NCBI GenBank assembly: GCA_029879825.1
Contig: JAOUPL010000071.1
Coordinates: forward strand, 1 to 5,901
DNA length: 5,901 nt
Source: Candidatus Bathyarchaeota archaeon
GTDB lineage: Archaea; Thermoproteota; Bathyarchaeia; Bathyarchaeales; Bathyarchaeaceae
Direction: 5' to 3'
The notes under the pieces were generated by a model that made no database searches, had not been told where the DNA came from, and saw only the letters and a program-made list of their open reading frames with translations. Below are positions 1 through 5,615 of the stretch, piece after piece (within the stretch, counting starts at the first letter, position 1; every line of letters starts with the position of its first letter). Both the position numbers and the translations under genes were made by a program.

Positions 1-1294
1 CAATAACACCGCACACCAACATTACCACAAATGAGAAGATGATTACAAATGCGTACTTACACTTGACTAGGCCGCGCGCGGTGATGGGTGAAGAAAAGAA
101 AAGCCATACAGACTCACCTTCCTCGCCGATTATCATGAGACCTAACATGATAGCCATTGCAGCTCCAGGCCCCAGAAGTATAAAAGCTAAAAGGAACCGA
201 GAAGCCTCTGGCGGTACAGGTCCACCATATATTCCCAAGTACTGCATCAACGGCACAAGTATGATAACCAGAGGCATTATGAAAACGTACATGAGTTCCC
301 GACGTCTCGTAAAAGCCTTGAAATCCTTCCGCATCACAGCCGCTTCCAAGGAGGAAAAACCAAGCTTCCCCAAAAAGCCAACCTTTGGAGCATAAACTCC
401 TCGTGACACCGTGATCGCTGGCGGCTCATACAACCCGAATCTGGTGTTCAGCCTAACGGCTACATAGAAGAGAACCAAGATGAACAGAATTGAAGCCAGC
501 GAAAAAATCACAGTTTGTACGAACAAGCCGCTTACAAAAGCAGCCAGAACCATTCCCAACCAGACGTAGGGAACAAACCAAACCGCCTGTTGGGCACCAG
601 CAACAGATTTGATGAGGGCAATAGACCCTGTGCCAGAAGTAAAAGCAAACCAGACTACGTAAAAGACAACCAAAAAGATCATGGAACCTAAAAATCTCAC
701 CCAAACCGCTGCCTTGCCAGTAGACTTGTATACAGCCCCGATAAGCCTCACCTGCAAAATCCTGAAAATCTCCGTGGTCGTGCTGGCTATGAAGGCGCTG
801 GCTGGCAAAGCAAAAATTGTAATGGTGGCGAGAGGCGCCTGCTCTAGATAAATTGAGATCGTGGCTATGGCTGAGCTGAACAAAATGAGCGAAGCCAAGG
901 GAAAACCGATGAGGTTAGCTATAGTCGACGCAAGGGTGTGTTCCTCCCATGTGATGGGCAGCCAGTAGGGAGGTTGAAGAGAGGCTCTCACGCCCATTCG
1001 TTGAATTTGCCCCATCATGGTGAAGACTAGACTGAAAATGAGAACCAGACTGGGGAAGGACAGGAAAAGGGAACGGGCACCCTGATAGAACAGGTCCCTC
1101 AACGCTTGGTCAGTTACTCCAGTGTAGACGCTCCCAACGCCTATTCCTATTGCTAATCCTAGGATGCAGGCTCCTCCATACAACAGATACTGAAAAAACC
1201 TTCTCTCTCGATACCTTCTTAGCCTTTGACCCCTGATCAGTCTGCCAGCTTTTATGTCAACGCTTATCAGCCGAAGAACGTTCTTCCAGTTCAT
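1..1294 (-). CDS. ABC-2-like transporter permease subunit, partial (C-terminus outside window)
   Basis: Integral membrane subunit of an ABC exporter, working with the ATPase encoded just upstream. The frame is open for 431 codons from the ATG at 1294 to the window edge, with no stop, so the C-terminus is missing. After a basic cytoplasmic N-terminus (about residues 1-33, rich in Arg/Lys), hydrophobic segments lie near residues 34-57, 75-95, 122-150, 155-172, 201-218, 238-258, 260-281, 336-353, 367-390 and 413 onward. That is at least ten, suggesting a large 'double' permease rather than a six-helix one. The soluble stretch at 282-335 holds a charged KDFKAFTRRREL segment typical of the cytoplasmic coupling region in ABC-2-like permeases. 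The motif LPITWEEH (112-119) is echoed by SSPITARG (401-408) in the second half, suggesting internal duplication. The ATG overlaps the ATPase stop codon as ATGA, so the two are translationally coupled. The substrate cannot be read from the sequence. Confidence 0.85.
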   Translation of the reverse strand, partial: MNWKNVLRLISVDIKAGRLIRGQRLRRYRERRFFQYLLYGGACILGLAIGIGVGSVYTGVTDQALRDLFYQGARSLFLSFPSLVLIFSLVFTMMGQIQRMGVRASLQPPYWLPITWEEHTLASTIANLIGFPLASLILFSSAIATISIYLEQAPLATITIFALPASAFIASTTTEIFRILQVRLIGAVYKSTGKAAVWVRFLGSMIFLVVFYVVWFAFTSGTGSIALIKSVAGAQQAVWFVPYVWLGMVLAAFVSGLFVQTVIFSLASILFILVLFYVAVRLNTRFGLYEPPAITVSRGVYAPKVGFLGKLGFSSLEAAVMRKDFKAFTRRRELMYVFIMPLVIILVPLMQYLGIYGGPVPPEASRFLLAFILLGPGAAMAIMLGLMIIGEEGESVWLFFSSPITARGLVKCKYAFVIIFSFVVMLVCGVI

Positions 1295-2070
1295 TTCAGA
1301 AGCGCCTCAACCACCTCTCTTACGTCTTCTGTTCCTGTAAGTTTCAAGAAAATGTCTTCCAAGTCTGATCCGGGCAGCCTCGCTTTCTGCCGCAGTTCCT
1401 TCATGTTGCCTAGAGCCAGCAGTCTTCCCTCGTACATGATAGCGATGCGGTCGCACATAGCCTGGGCGATCTCCAGAATGTGGGTTGACAAGATAGTTGT
1501 TACTCCTTGTGATTTTAGTTCACGGAGTAAGTCCTTCACGATTCTAGCTGACCTAGGGTCTAGACCGCTTAGAGGTTCATCTAAAAGTAGCAGTTTCGGC
1601 TTGTGTAGGAAGACGGAGATAAGCGCAGTCTTCTGTTTCATCCCTTGAGAATAACTGCTTATCATGTCGCCTTCTCGTTCCTCCAGTTCTAGAGCTTCTA
1701 AATACTCTTCGATTCGAGCCTTCTTCTCTGAAACAGTTATCCCATAAATGTCACCAACGAAGTCGAGATATTCTAGTCCAGTCAAAAACTCGTATAGACG
1801 TGGAGTCTCTGGAACGTATCCCACTTGCCTCTTCACCGCAACAGGATCATCCTCGGCGTTTATGCCCAGAACGTTCACGGATCCAGAATCTGGCTTAATC
1901 AATCCTAGAATAATCTTTAAGGTAGTTGATTTTCCTGAGCCGTTGGGGCCTAGAAGCCCCAAGATTTCGCCGTATTTGACGTCCAAGTCTATGTAGTCCA
2001 CGGCTACGATGTCGACGTAACGTTTAGCCACATTTCTCAACTTCACAGCTGGTTCACCAGTTGAAACCAT
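1291..2070 (-). CDS. ABC transporter ATP-binding protein (exporter type)
   Basis: Nucleotide-binding subunit that hydrolyses ATP on the cytoplasmic face to drive the adjacent permease. Numbered from the ATG at 2070 (259 aa), motifs are in canonical order: Walker A GPNGSGKS (41-48), Q-loop region VGYVPETPRLYE (84-95) with Glu where many families have Gln, signature SYSQGMKQK (139-147), Walker B KLLLLDEP (159-166), D-loop SGLD (168-171), and the switch His in STHI (His197). The LEDIFLKLTG tail (237-246) is typical of ATPases paired with ABC-2 permeases. Length is normal for the family. The frame extends three codons further to a TTG at 2079; I prefer the ATG because the family N-terminus begins just after it. 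However, a TATA-like box at 2102-2111 predicts transcription starting near 2080, so a leaderless TTG start cannot be excluded. It is the first gene of the operon with the permease (4-base overlap). Confidence 0.93.
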   Translation of the reverse strand: MVSTGEPAVKLRNVAKRYVDIVAVDYIDLDVKYGEILGLLGPNGSGKSTTLKIILGLIKPDSGSVNVLGINAEDDPVAVKRQVGYVPETPRLYEFLTGLEYLDFVGDIYGITVSEKKARIEEYLEALELEEREGDMISSYSQGMKQKTALISVFLHKPKLLLLDEPLSGLDPRSARIVKDLLRELKSQGVTTILSTHILEIAQAMCDRIAIMYEGRLLALGNMKELRQKARLPGSDLEDIFLKLTGTEDVREVVEALLK

Positions 2071-2101
2071 AGACAACAACCACGCTGAAGAATTGAAGAG
2101 A

Positions 2102-2111
2102 AATATTTAAG
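2102..2111 (-). promoter_or_regulatory. Archaeal TATA-like box for the ABC exporter operon
   Basis: Read on the minus strand this is CTTAAATATT, close to the archaeal TATA consensus. Its centre is about 36 bases before the ATG at 2070, so transcription would start near 2080. That gives a leader of about 10 bases, or none if the TTG at 2079 is used. Position and composition are the only evidence. Confidence 0.5.
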
Positions 2112-2136
2112 CGTTGTATGTCTTCTTTGGCTAACC

Positions 2137-2144
2137 ATTATAAG
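2137..2144 (+). promoter_or_regulatory. Archaeal TATA-like box for the CoA synthetase gene
   Basis: ATTATAAG lies about 45 bases before the TTG at 2185 and is the best TATA-like match in the short divergent region. Transcription would begin near 2166, giving a leader of about 19 bases to the TTG or about 43 to the GTG at 2209. It sits back to back with the minus-strand box at 2102-2111, roughly 35 bases away, so transcription factors on one side could affect the other. Confidence 0.4.
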
Positions 2145-2184
2145 AAACGAGTTTTCTAATTAACTTATCATACCAATCAAGTTT

Positions 2185-3570
2185 TTGGAAATTGAGAAGT
2201 TAAGTGGCGTGAGCGAAGTGAAGTTCCTCTTTGAACCCCGCAGCGTCGTCCTCATCGGATCTGGCAAAATTCGCGAAAAAGTTGGAATGACATCTCCTTG
2301 GCTTTTTGAAAACGTCATACACAACATGAACAAATTCTTCGAAGGAAAAACCTTCGTTCTAGACATTGAAGGAGAACGAGACTACGACAAGCTTGACGAT
2401 TTGCCTGAAACACCTGATCTCGGGGTCATTATGTTACCACCTAAAGCTTCCATAGAGCAGTCGGAAAGGTGCGCCAAAATAGGAGTCAAAGCCCTGGTGA
2501 TGATAACCGGAGGATACAAGGCTCATAATCGCCGACAATTAACAGGGCTCAGAAGGAAATACGGAATTCGAATATTGGGTCCAAACACCATTTTAGGGGT
2601 CGTAAACACAGTCAACGGACTGAACACAACCTTTGAAAGGGACGTGATGCCGAAAAAGGGCAACATTTCAGTAATATCTCAGAGCGGAGGAGTAGGTGCC
2701 CTTCTCCTCGACCTAGCATGCTTCTACGACTTAGGTATCAGCAAGTTCGCCTTCATGGGAGAAAAAATTGACATCAACGACGTGGATCTCCTCAGATACT
2801 TCAACGAAGACCCAGAAACAAAGGTGATATGCCTATACATGGAGGGCGTCGAAAAAGGAAGAGAGTTCGTGGAAGCAGCTCGAGAAGTTGTGAAAAAGAA
2901 ACCAATTCTAGCTTTAAAAGGCGGAGTAACGAAGGAAGCGGCTCGAAGAGCCAAGTCCCACACAGCTTCCATAGCCGGTTCAGACATCGTGTTTGACGCT
3001 GCTTTCAAAAAAGCGGGAATCATTCGCGTTGGAGACGCTGAGGAACTGCTCAATGCGGCCATTGCCTTTGCAAAGCAGCCTCCCCTAGGCGGAGATAACG
3101 TTGCCATCGTGAGCAACGTTGGTGGACCAGCAATCTTAGCCGCCGACGCTGTGGTTAAAAACGGGTTAAAACTGGCGCCTCTCTCAGAAAAGACTAGGAG
3201 AAAGATAGAAAGTCGTTATCTGGGCGTGGAGGCGACTAACCCAGTAGACCTCATCGCTGACGCTAGGGCTGAAAGATACTCTTTTGTCTTGGACTTAGTT
3301 TTATCTGATCCCAACGTTGACGGAGTTTTGGTCATAAACATGCTGAAATCATGCTTTTTTGAACCTGAAGACGCTGTGGCCATTGCCGAAATAGCTAAAA
3401 AACATTCTGGCAAGCCGGTGGTGGATGTCCCAGCGGGAGGAGAAGACTTCACGATGGTCTACCAAGTGTTACGGGACACCAGTATACCTGTTTACAATCT
3501 GCCTGAAAAGGCTGTGAAAGCCCTGAAAACGTTACGAGCGTATCATAAATCTGTGCAGAAGGCCAAGTGA
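2185..3570 (+). CDS. ADP-forming acetyl/acyl-CoA synthetase, alpha subunit
   Basis: Member of the NDP-forming acyl-CoA synthetase family (acyl-CoA + ADP + Pi = acid + CoA + ATP), a cytoplasmic enzyme that archaea use for substrate-level ATP synthesis from acetyl- or other acyl-CoA. The 461 residues match the usual alpha-subunit length and three-part layout: CoA-binding Rossmann domain (about 12-150, with RSVVLIGSG at 19-27 and GPNT at 132-135), succinyl-CoA-ligase-like domain (about 158-295, with SQSGGVGALLLD at 165-176) and a third domain (about 303-455, with SNVGGPAILAAD at 310-321 and TNPVDLIADA at 351-360). The phosphorylated histidine is His259 in KSHTASIAGSD; the LYMEG motif (217-221) fits the conserved acidic position. 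The loop after the first glycines (KVGMTSP) differs from the common form. No ATP-grasp beta subunit is adjacent or fused, so the partner must be encoded elsewhere. The start is TTG; no in-frame ATG exists upstream, and the GTG at 2209 is an alternative. Acyl substrate is unknown. Confidence 0.88.
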   Translation: MEIEKLSGVSEVKFLFEPRSVVLIGSGKIREKVGMTSPWLFENVIHNMNKFFEGKTFVLDIEGERDYDKLDDLPETPDLGVIMLPPKASIEQSERCAKIGVKALVMITGGYKAHNRRQLTGLRRKYGIRILGPNTILGVVNTVNGLNTTFERDVMPKKGNISVISQSGGVGALLLDLACFYDLGISKFAFMGEKIDINDVDLLRYFNEDPETKVICLYMEGVEKGREFVEAAREVVKKKPILALKGGVTKEAARRAKSHTASIAGSDIVFDAAFKKAGIIRVGDAEELLNAAIAFAKQPPLGGDNVAIVSNVGGPAILAADAVVKNGLKLAPLSEKTRRKIESRYLGVEATNPVDLIADARAERYSFVLDLVLSDPNVDGVLVINMLKSCFFEPEDAVAIAEIAKKHSGKPVVDVPAGGEDFTMVYQVLRDTSIPVYNLPEKAVKALKTLRAYHKSVQKAK

Positions 3571-3599
3571 GACCCATCGAGGCACTTTCGTGGGCTAGA

Positions 3600-3644
3600 T
3601 TTTTGTCGGAAAATGAAATGGAAAGATAATAGTATACCTTTTTT
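3600..3644 (+). terminator. Poly-T termination region after the CoA synthetase gene
   Basis: A run of five T at 3600-3604 and a run of six T at 3639-3644, beginning 30 bases after the stop codon, fit archaeal poly-T termination. No convincing hairpin precedes them. A third T-run at 3652-3656 follows. Confidence 0.4.
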
Positions 3645-3674
3645 CCTTAAATTTTTAGGCATCTGTGAAAAACA

Positions 3675-3689
3675 CAAATGTTTCATTTG
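3675..3689. repeat. Short perfect inverted repeat (6-bp arms, 3-base loop)
   Basis: CAAATG-TTT-CATTTG lies about 57 bases ahead of the ATG at 3746. It could be an operator or a small RNA hairpin in a leader, but a 6-bp repeat is expected by chance in a window of this size, so this is only a record of what is there. Confidence 0.3.
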
Positions 3690-3700
3690 ATACTACGCAA

Positions 3701-3709
3701 TTATTAATA
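3701..3709 (+). promoter_or_regulatory. TATA-like box for the DUF4234-like gene
   Basis: TTATTAATA is centred about 41 bases before the ATG at 3746, predicting a start near 3731 and a leader of about 15 bases. It supports the ATG over the upstream in-frame GTG at 3665. A competing box, GATAATAGTATA (3625-3636), would instead suit the GTG, so this call is tentative. Confidence 0.35.
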
Positions 3710-3745
3710 GTAACTTCCGATAAAAATCAACGGCGTAAATGTGAG

Positions 3746-4555
3746 ATGAATAGTTTGAGTGTTCCAGCTGAGAATTTGAGGAAAGACATTCGGATGCGTC
3801 ACGAATCGGATCCAATAATGTCGACTGCATGGCTCCTCGTCTACTTGATACCAATCTTCGCTGTAATTATAACAGTGATTACAGTGTTTTACGTCGTATT
3901 GGCGGCAATGACAGAACCTTGGATTGTGCCTGAAGAACCATGGGTTGCTTTGCCCCTGCTTGTAGGGTTGATTATTTTGTTAGCATTGTTAACGATAATT
4001 GCTTTCATAGTGTTTATAATACTGACATACAAGCTCGTTAGGAGACGCAACACGCACTTCAAGAGACAGATGTTTTTGTCTGAAGACATTGTAACCGCGG
4101 TGAAAACTATGGCGGAGAAAAAGGGTGTTGAAGTAGAAGCCATTTTGTCGTCCGTTGAGAGAACCATGAGGGAAGCCAAAGCTGAGGAAACCGAAAAAGG
4201 TGCAGTACTTTGGGCCATCTTGACTGCGGTTCCTTACATTGGATCTCTCGCACAATGGTATGTCTACTACTTCCTGATGAAAGACTTCTACAAGCATGAG
4301 AGAATGGAAGATGGCTTTTGGGAAGACCTAAGCAGGACGCTAAACAAGATCGGTATCACGTTTTCCGTGCCGAGAAGAACAGAGGCCACGCCTGACAGAA
4401 GCTTTGTTCTATACCTAATTCTAACAATAATAACTGTGGGTTTATTTGGGATCTACTGGCTTTACGTCTTGTTGAAAGACCCCAATGAACACTTCAAGTA
4501 TCACGTACAGGTAGAAGACCAGCTAATGAGTACTCTGGAATCGGTGGCAATCTAG
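3746..4555 (+). CDS. DUF4234-like integral membrane protein with duplicated C-terminal module
   Basis: Membrane protein of unknown function. From the ATG at 3746 it is 269 aa: a short hydrophilic N-terminus, two hydrophobic segments (about 28-53 and 67-95), a basic stop (KLVRRRNTHFKR, 96-107), a charged region likely to be helical (108-150), then two more hydrophobic segments (153-178 and 219-243), each followed by a charged tail. The second (RSFVLYLILTIITVGLFGIYW, residues 218-238 with one more aromatic at 240) resembles the DUF4234 pattern, in which a helix ending in GIYWLY is followed by KD and a polar tail. The same pattern appears once before, at about 153-199, so the C-terminal half is a tandem duplication. 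The frame extends upstream to a GTG at 3665 (27 more hydrophilic residues); I chose the ATG because of the TATA-like box at 3701-3709 and GTGAG just before it. It is convergent with a SpoIIM-family gene, also a membrane protein. Confidence 0.8.
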   Translation: MNSLSVPAENLRKDIRMRHESDPIMSTAWLLVYLIPIFAVIITVITVFYVVLAAMTEPWIVPEEPWVALPLLVGLIILLALLTIIAFIVFIILTYKLVRRRNTHFKRQMFLSEDIVTAVKTMAEKKGVEVEAILSSVERTMREAKAEETEKGAVLWAILTAVPYIGSLAQWYVYYFLMKDFYKHERMEDGFWEDLSRTLNKIGITFSVPRRTEATPDRSFVLYLILTIITVGLFGIYWLYVLLKDPNEHFKYHVQVEDQLMSTLESVAI

Positions 4556-4560
4556 AAAAA
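4556..4560 (-). terminator. Possible poly-T stop for the SpoIIM-family gene
   Basis: Read on the minus strand, this is a run of five T at the end of AGAAATTTTT, about 100 bases past the stop codon at 4661. It is part of the small inverted repeat AGAAA-AA-TTTCT (4554-4565) next to the end of the convergent gene. The evidence is weak because the run is short. Confidence 0.22.
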
Positions 4561-4585
4561 TTTCTGCGCTACTACTTAACCTCTC

Positions 4586-4592
4586 TTTTTTT
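4586..4592 (+). terminator. Poly-T terminator after the DUF4234-like gene
   Basis: Seven consecutive T in a pyrimidine-rich tract (CTCTCTTTTTTT), starting 31 bases after the stop codon and before the end of the convergent gene. This is the clearest archaeal poly-T terminator in the window. Confidence 0.5.
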
Positions 4593-4660
4593 AGTTATTC
4601 TGTCACGGTTTCGCTTTCTGATCATATGATTCTTTGTAAACTTCAAATGCGAAGGTATTC

Positions 4661-5323
4661 CTACATTCCAAGTAGGTATGGGGTAATGTACGTCTCTACA
4701 GCGGCTGCTATCATGAAAAGTATCACGGATGCCACCGCAAGAATTACAGTGTCTTTGATGTCTCGTTTAAACTTGGCGCTCTCCATTTTTTCGCCTGTTA
4801 TCTTTGCCATTATTGCTTCAATCGTCGTTACGTGCCAGCGAATTATGGAGGCAAATTGAAGTATGAATGCCGGTATTTCAAGTATGCCGTGAGGCGTCAG
4901 ACCTACGATTGGATAAAATACCCCGTGAGTTGTTCCAGCTATAACGGCTACTACCCCTATCACTCCTCCGTTAAGCAGAAGCTCTAAACCCATAACGAAT
5001 GTGCCTAGCAAGGGTACCCAAACAAGCATCTTAAACGGGTTCCAGAAATGGCCTACATTGTTTAGAAAAATGTAAGAATAAAGTTCTTCAGTGAACGGGG
5101 GCGGAATAGCTATGTAACTTCTTTCGGATTCCGCCACAGACTTTAACCAATCTGACAGCCGCGGAGCCGTAGAGAAAACAAGAACCGTCAAAAAGATTGA
5201 GAGCAATACTACCGTAAAGAAAGCTATAGCTGTCGCCTTAATTATAGTTCTATTTCTTTGAATACAGGATTCAAACGTTGTTTTAGCCTTAATGAAAAGC
5301 GATTTCAAATACAGACACATCAT
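4661..5323 (-). CDS. SpoIIM-family (stage II sporulation protein M / DUF95) membrane protein
   Basis: Integral membrane protein of the SpoIIM family, common in archaea that do not sporulate, where its role is not established; the bacterial name comes from a septal protein that helps degrade peptidoglycan during engulfment. The 220 residues show the family signatures: IFLNNV with the Asn pair (88-89), a Gly-rich hydrophobic stretch around LLLNGGVIGVVA (115-126), GLTPHGILEIPAFIL (141-155), and an Ala-rich final helix ending in AAAVETYITP (206-215). Hydrophobic segments lie near 28-51, 98-117, 119-136, 147-163 and 191-213, with a basic N-terminus. Two adjacent ATG codons (5323 and 5320) are candidate starts. 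GGAGG lies directly against the first, too close for a normal ribosome site, so the exact start (or the TTG at 5308) is uncertain. It is convergent with the DUF4234-like gene and divergent from the nucleotidyltransferase-fold gene. Confidence 0.88.
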   Translation of the reverse strand: MMCLYLKSLFIKAKTTFESCIQRNRTIIKATAIAFFTVVLLSIFLTVLVFSTAPRLSDWLKSVAESERSYIAIPPPFTEELYSYIFLNNVGHFWNPFKMLVWVPLLGTFVMGLELLLNGGVIGVVAVIAGTTHGVFYPIVGLTPHGILEIPAFILQFASIIRWHVTTIEAIMAKITGEKMESAKFKRDIKDTVILAVASVILFMIAAAVETYITPYLLGM

Positions 5324-5328
5324 CCTCC
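5324..5328 (-). promoter_or_regulatory. GGAGG ribosome-binding-like site abutting the SpoIIM-family start
   Basis: On the minus strand GGAGG is followed at once by ATGATG. Spacing is 0 bases to the first ATG, 3 to the second and 15 to the in-frame TTG at 5308, none of them ideal. It marks the start region but does not settle which codon is used. Confidence 0.4.
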
Positions 5329-5373
5329 ACGACTCTGATGGCTATTTTCGATTAAAAACCTTTGTCAGGAAAA

Positions 5374-5383
5374 GAATATATCG
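5374..5383 (-). promoter_or_regulatory. TATA-like box for the SpoIIM-family gene
   Basis: Minus-strand CGATATATTC would place a transcription start near 5352, with a leader of about 29 bases that includes the GGAGG. A second AT-rich candidate, TTTTTAAT at 5351-5358, would start transcription near 5328 with almost no leader. The choice between them is uncertain. Confidence 0.35.
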
Positions 5384-5471
5384 CAGATCTTCCATGCAAA
5401 GTGTTCAAGGGATTTCAACATTCTTTCATCCCAATTTGCTTCTTTCAAATATCTCTTGGATACATGTTTCC

Positions 5472-5546
5472 TCTCTTTTCGATTCAACCGTTACGCAAAT
5501 ACACAGATGTCAAGTTGTGGCCATAGAAGAGTTGAATCAAAAGAGA
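5472..5546. repeat. Long inverted repeat, 16 paired bases with one bulge, between divergent genes
   Basis: The left arm TCTCTTTTCGATTCAAC (5472-5488) is the reverse complement of the right arm GTTGAATCAAAAGAGA (5531-5546), except for one extra C in the left arm (5480). All other 16 positions pair. The arms are separated by 42 bases. The repeat lies about 70 bases ahead of the nucleotidyltransferase-fold gene, upstream of its TATA-like box, and about 150 bases ahead of the divergent SpoIIM-family gene. It could be a regulator-binding site acting on either promoter, or an RNA hairpin if the region is transcribed. This is the main structure in the roughly 290-base gene-free stretch 5324-5615; the rest of it holds only promoter-like boxes and one doubtful 40-codon frame. 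Confidence 0.6.
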
Positions 5547-5570
5547 ACTGAAAAACCTCTATAGTAAAGG

Positions 5571-5580
5571 TATTTTTAAA
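5571..5580 (+). promoter_or_regulatory. TATA-like box for the nucleotidyltransferase-fold gene
   Basis: TATTTTTAAA is centred about 40 bases before the GTG at 5616. Transcription would start near 5601, giving a leader of about 15 bases that begins at the GGAG ribosome site. Confidence 0.45.
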
Positions 5581-5601
5581 GAGGAACAGCTTCTTAAAAG
5601 T

Positions 5602-5605
5602 GGAG
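5602..5605 (+). promoter_or_regulatory. GGAG ribosome-binding site deciding the GTG start at 5616
   Basis: GGAG ends 10 bases before the GTG. The frame is closed by a TAA only a few codons upstream and contains no ATG in between, so this site together with the GTG fixes the start. Confidence 0.45.
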
Positions 5606-5615
5606 TTCAAGCTTC

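Noticed and set aside
39..395. Plus-strand open frame of 118 codons
   Set aside because: Lies entirely antisense to the permease gene; its peptide is rich in Pro, Ser, Lys and Arg with no family pattern, while the opposite strand encodes a continuous membrane protein.
453..704. Minus-strand open frame of 83 codons, Cys- and Phe-rich
   Set aside because: It is another frame inside the permease gene on the same strand and gives no recognisable protein.
1226..1648. Plus-strand open frame of 140 codons
   Set aside because: Antisense to the ABC ATPase signature and Walker B region; Ser-rich composition is what the reverse frame of such a gene typically gives.
2724..3116. Minus-strand open frame of 130 codons
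   Set aside because: Antisense to the core of the CoA synthetase alpha subunit, which has all family motifs on the plus strand.
3576..3594. CCCA...TGGG pairing just after the CoA synthetase stop, as a hairpin terminator
   Set aside because: Only four bases pair around an unpaired interior; the following poly-T runs explain termination better.
3665..3745. GTG-initiated 27-codon N-terminal extension of the DUF4234-like protein
   Set aside because: Hydrophilic with no family pattern; the ATG at 3746 has a better placed TATA-like box. Not fully excluded.
3889..4297. Two minus-strand open frames (109 and 102 codons) opposite the DUF4234-like gene
   Set aside because: Both are antisense to a coherent membrane protein and show no family pattern.
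4621..4630. ATCATATGAT perfect palindrome between the convergent genes
   Set aside because: Ten-base palindromes are expected by chance at this scale, and no promoter lies nearby for it to control.
4626..4859. Plus-strand open frame of 77 codons, partly hydrophobic
   Set aside because: Antisense to the C-terminal half of the SpoIIM-family gene; its hydrophobic look mirrors the membrane helices on the other strand.
5292..5564. Plus-strand open frame of 90 codons across the intergenic region
   Set aside because: Overlaps the start of the SpoIIM-family gene antisense, covers the promoter-like boxes and the inverted repeat, and the peptide has a random-looking Ser/Arg/His-rich composition.
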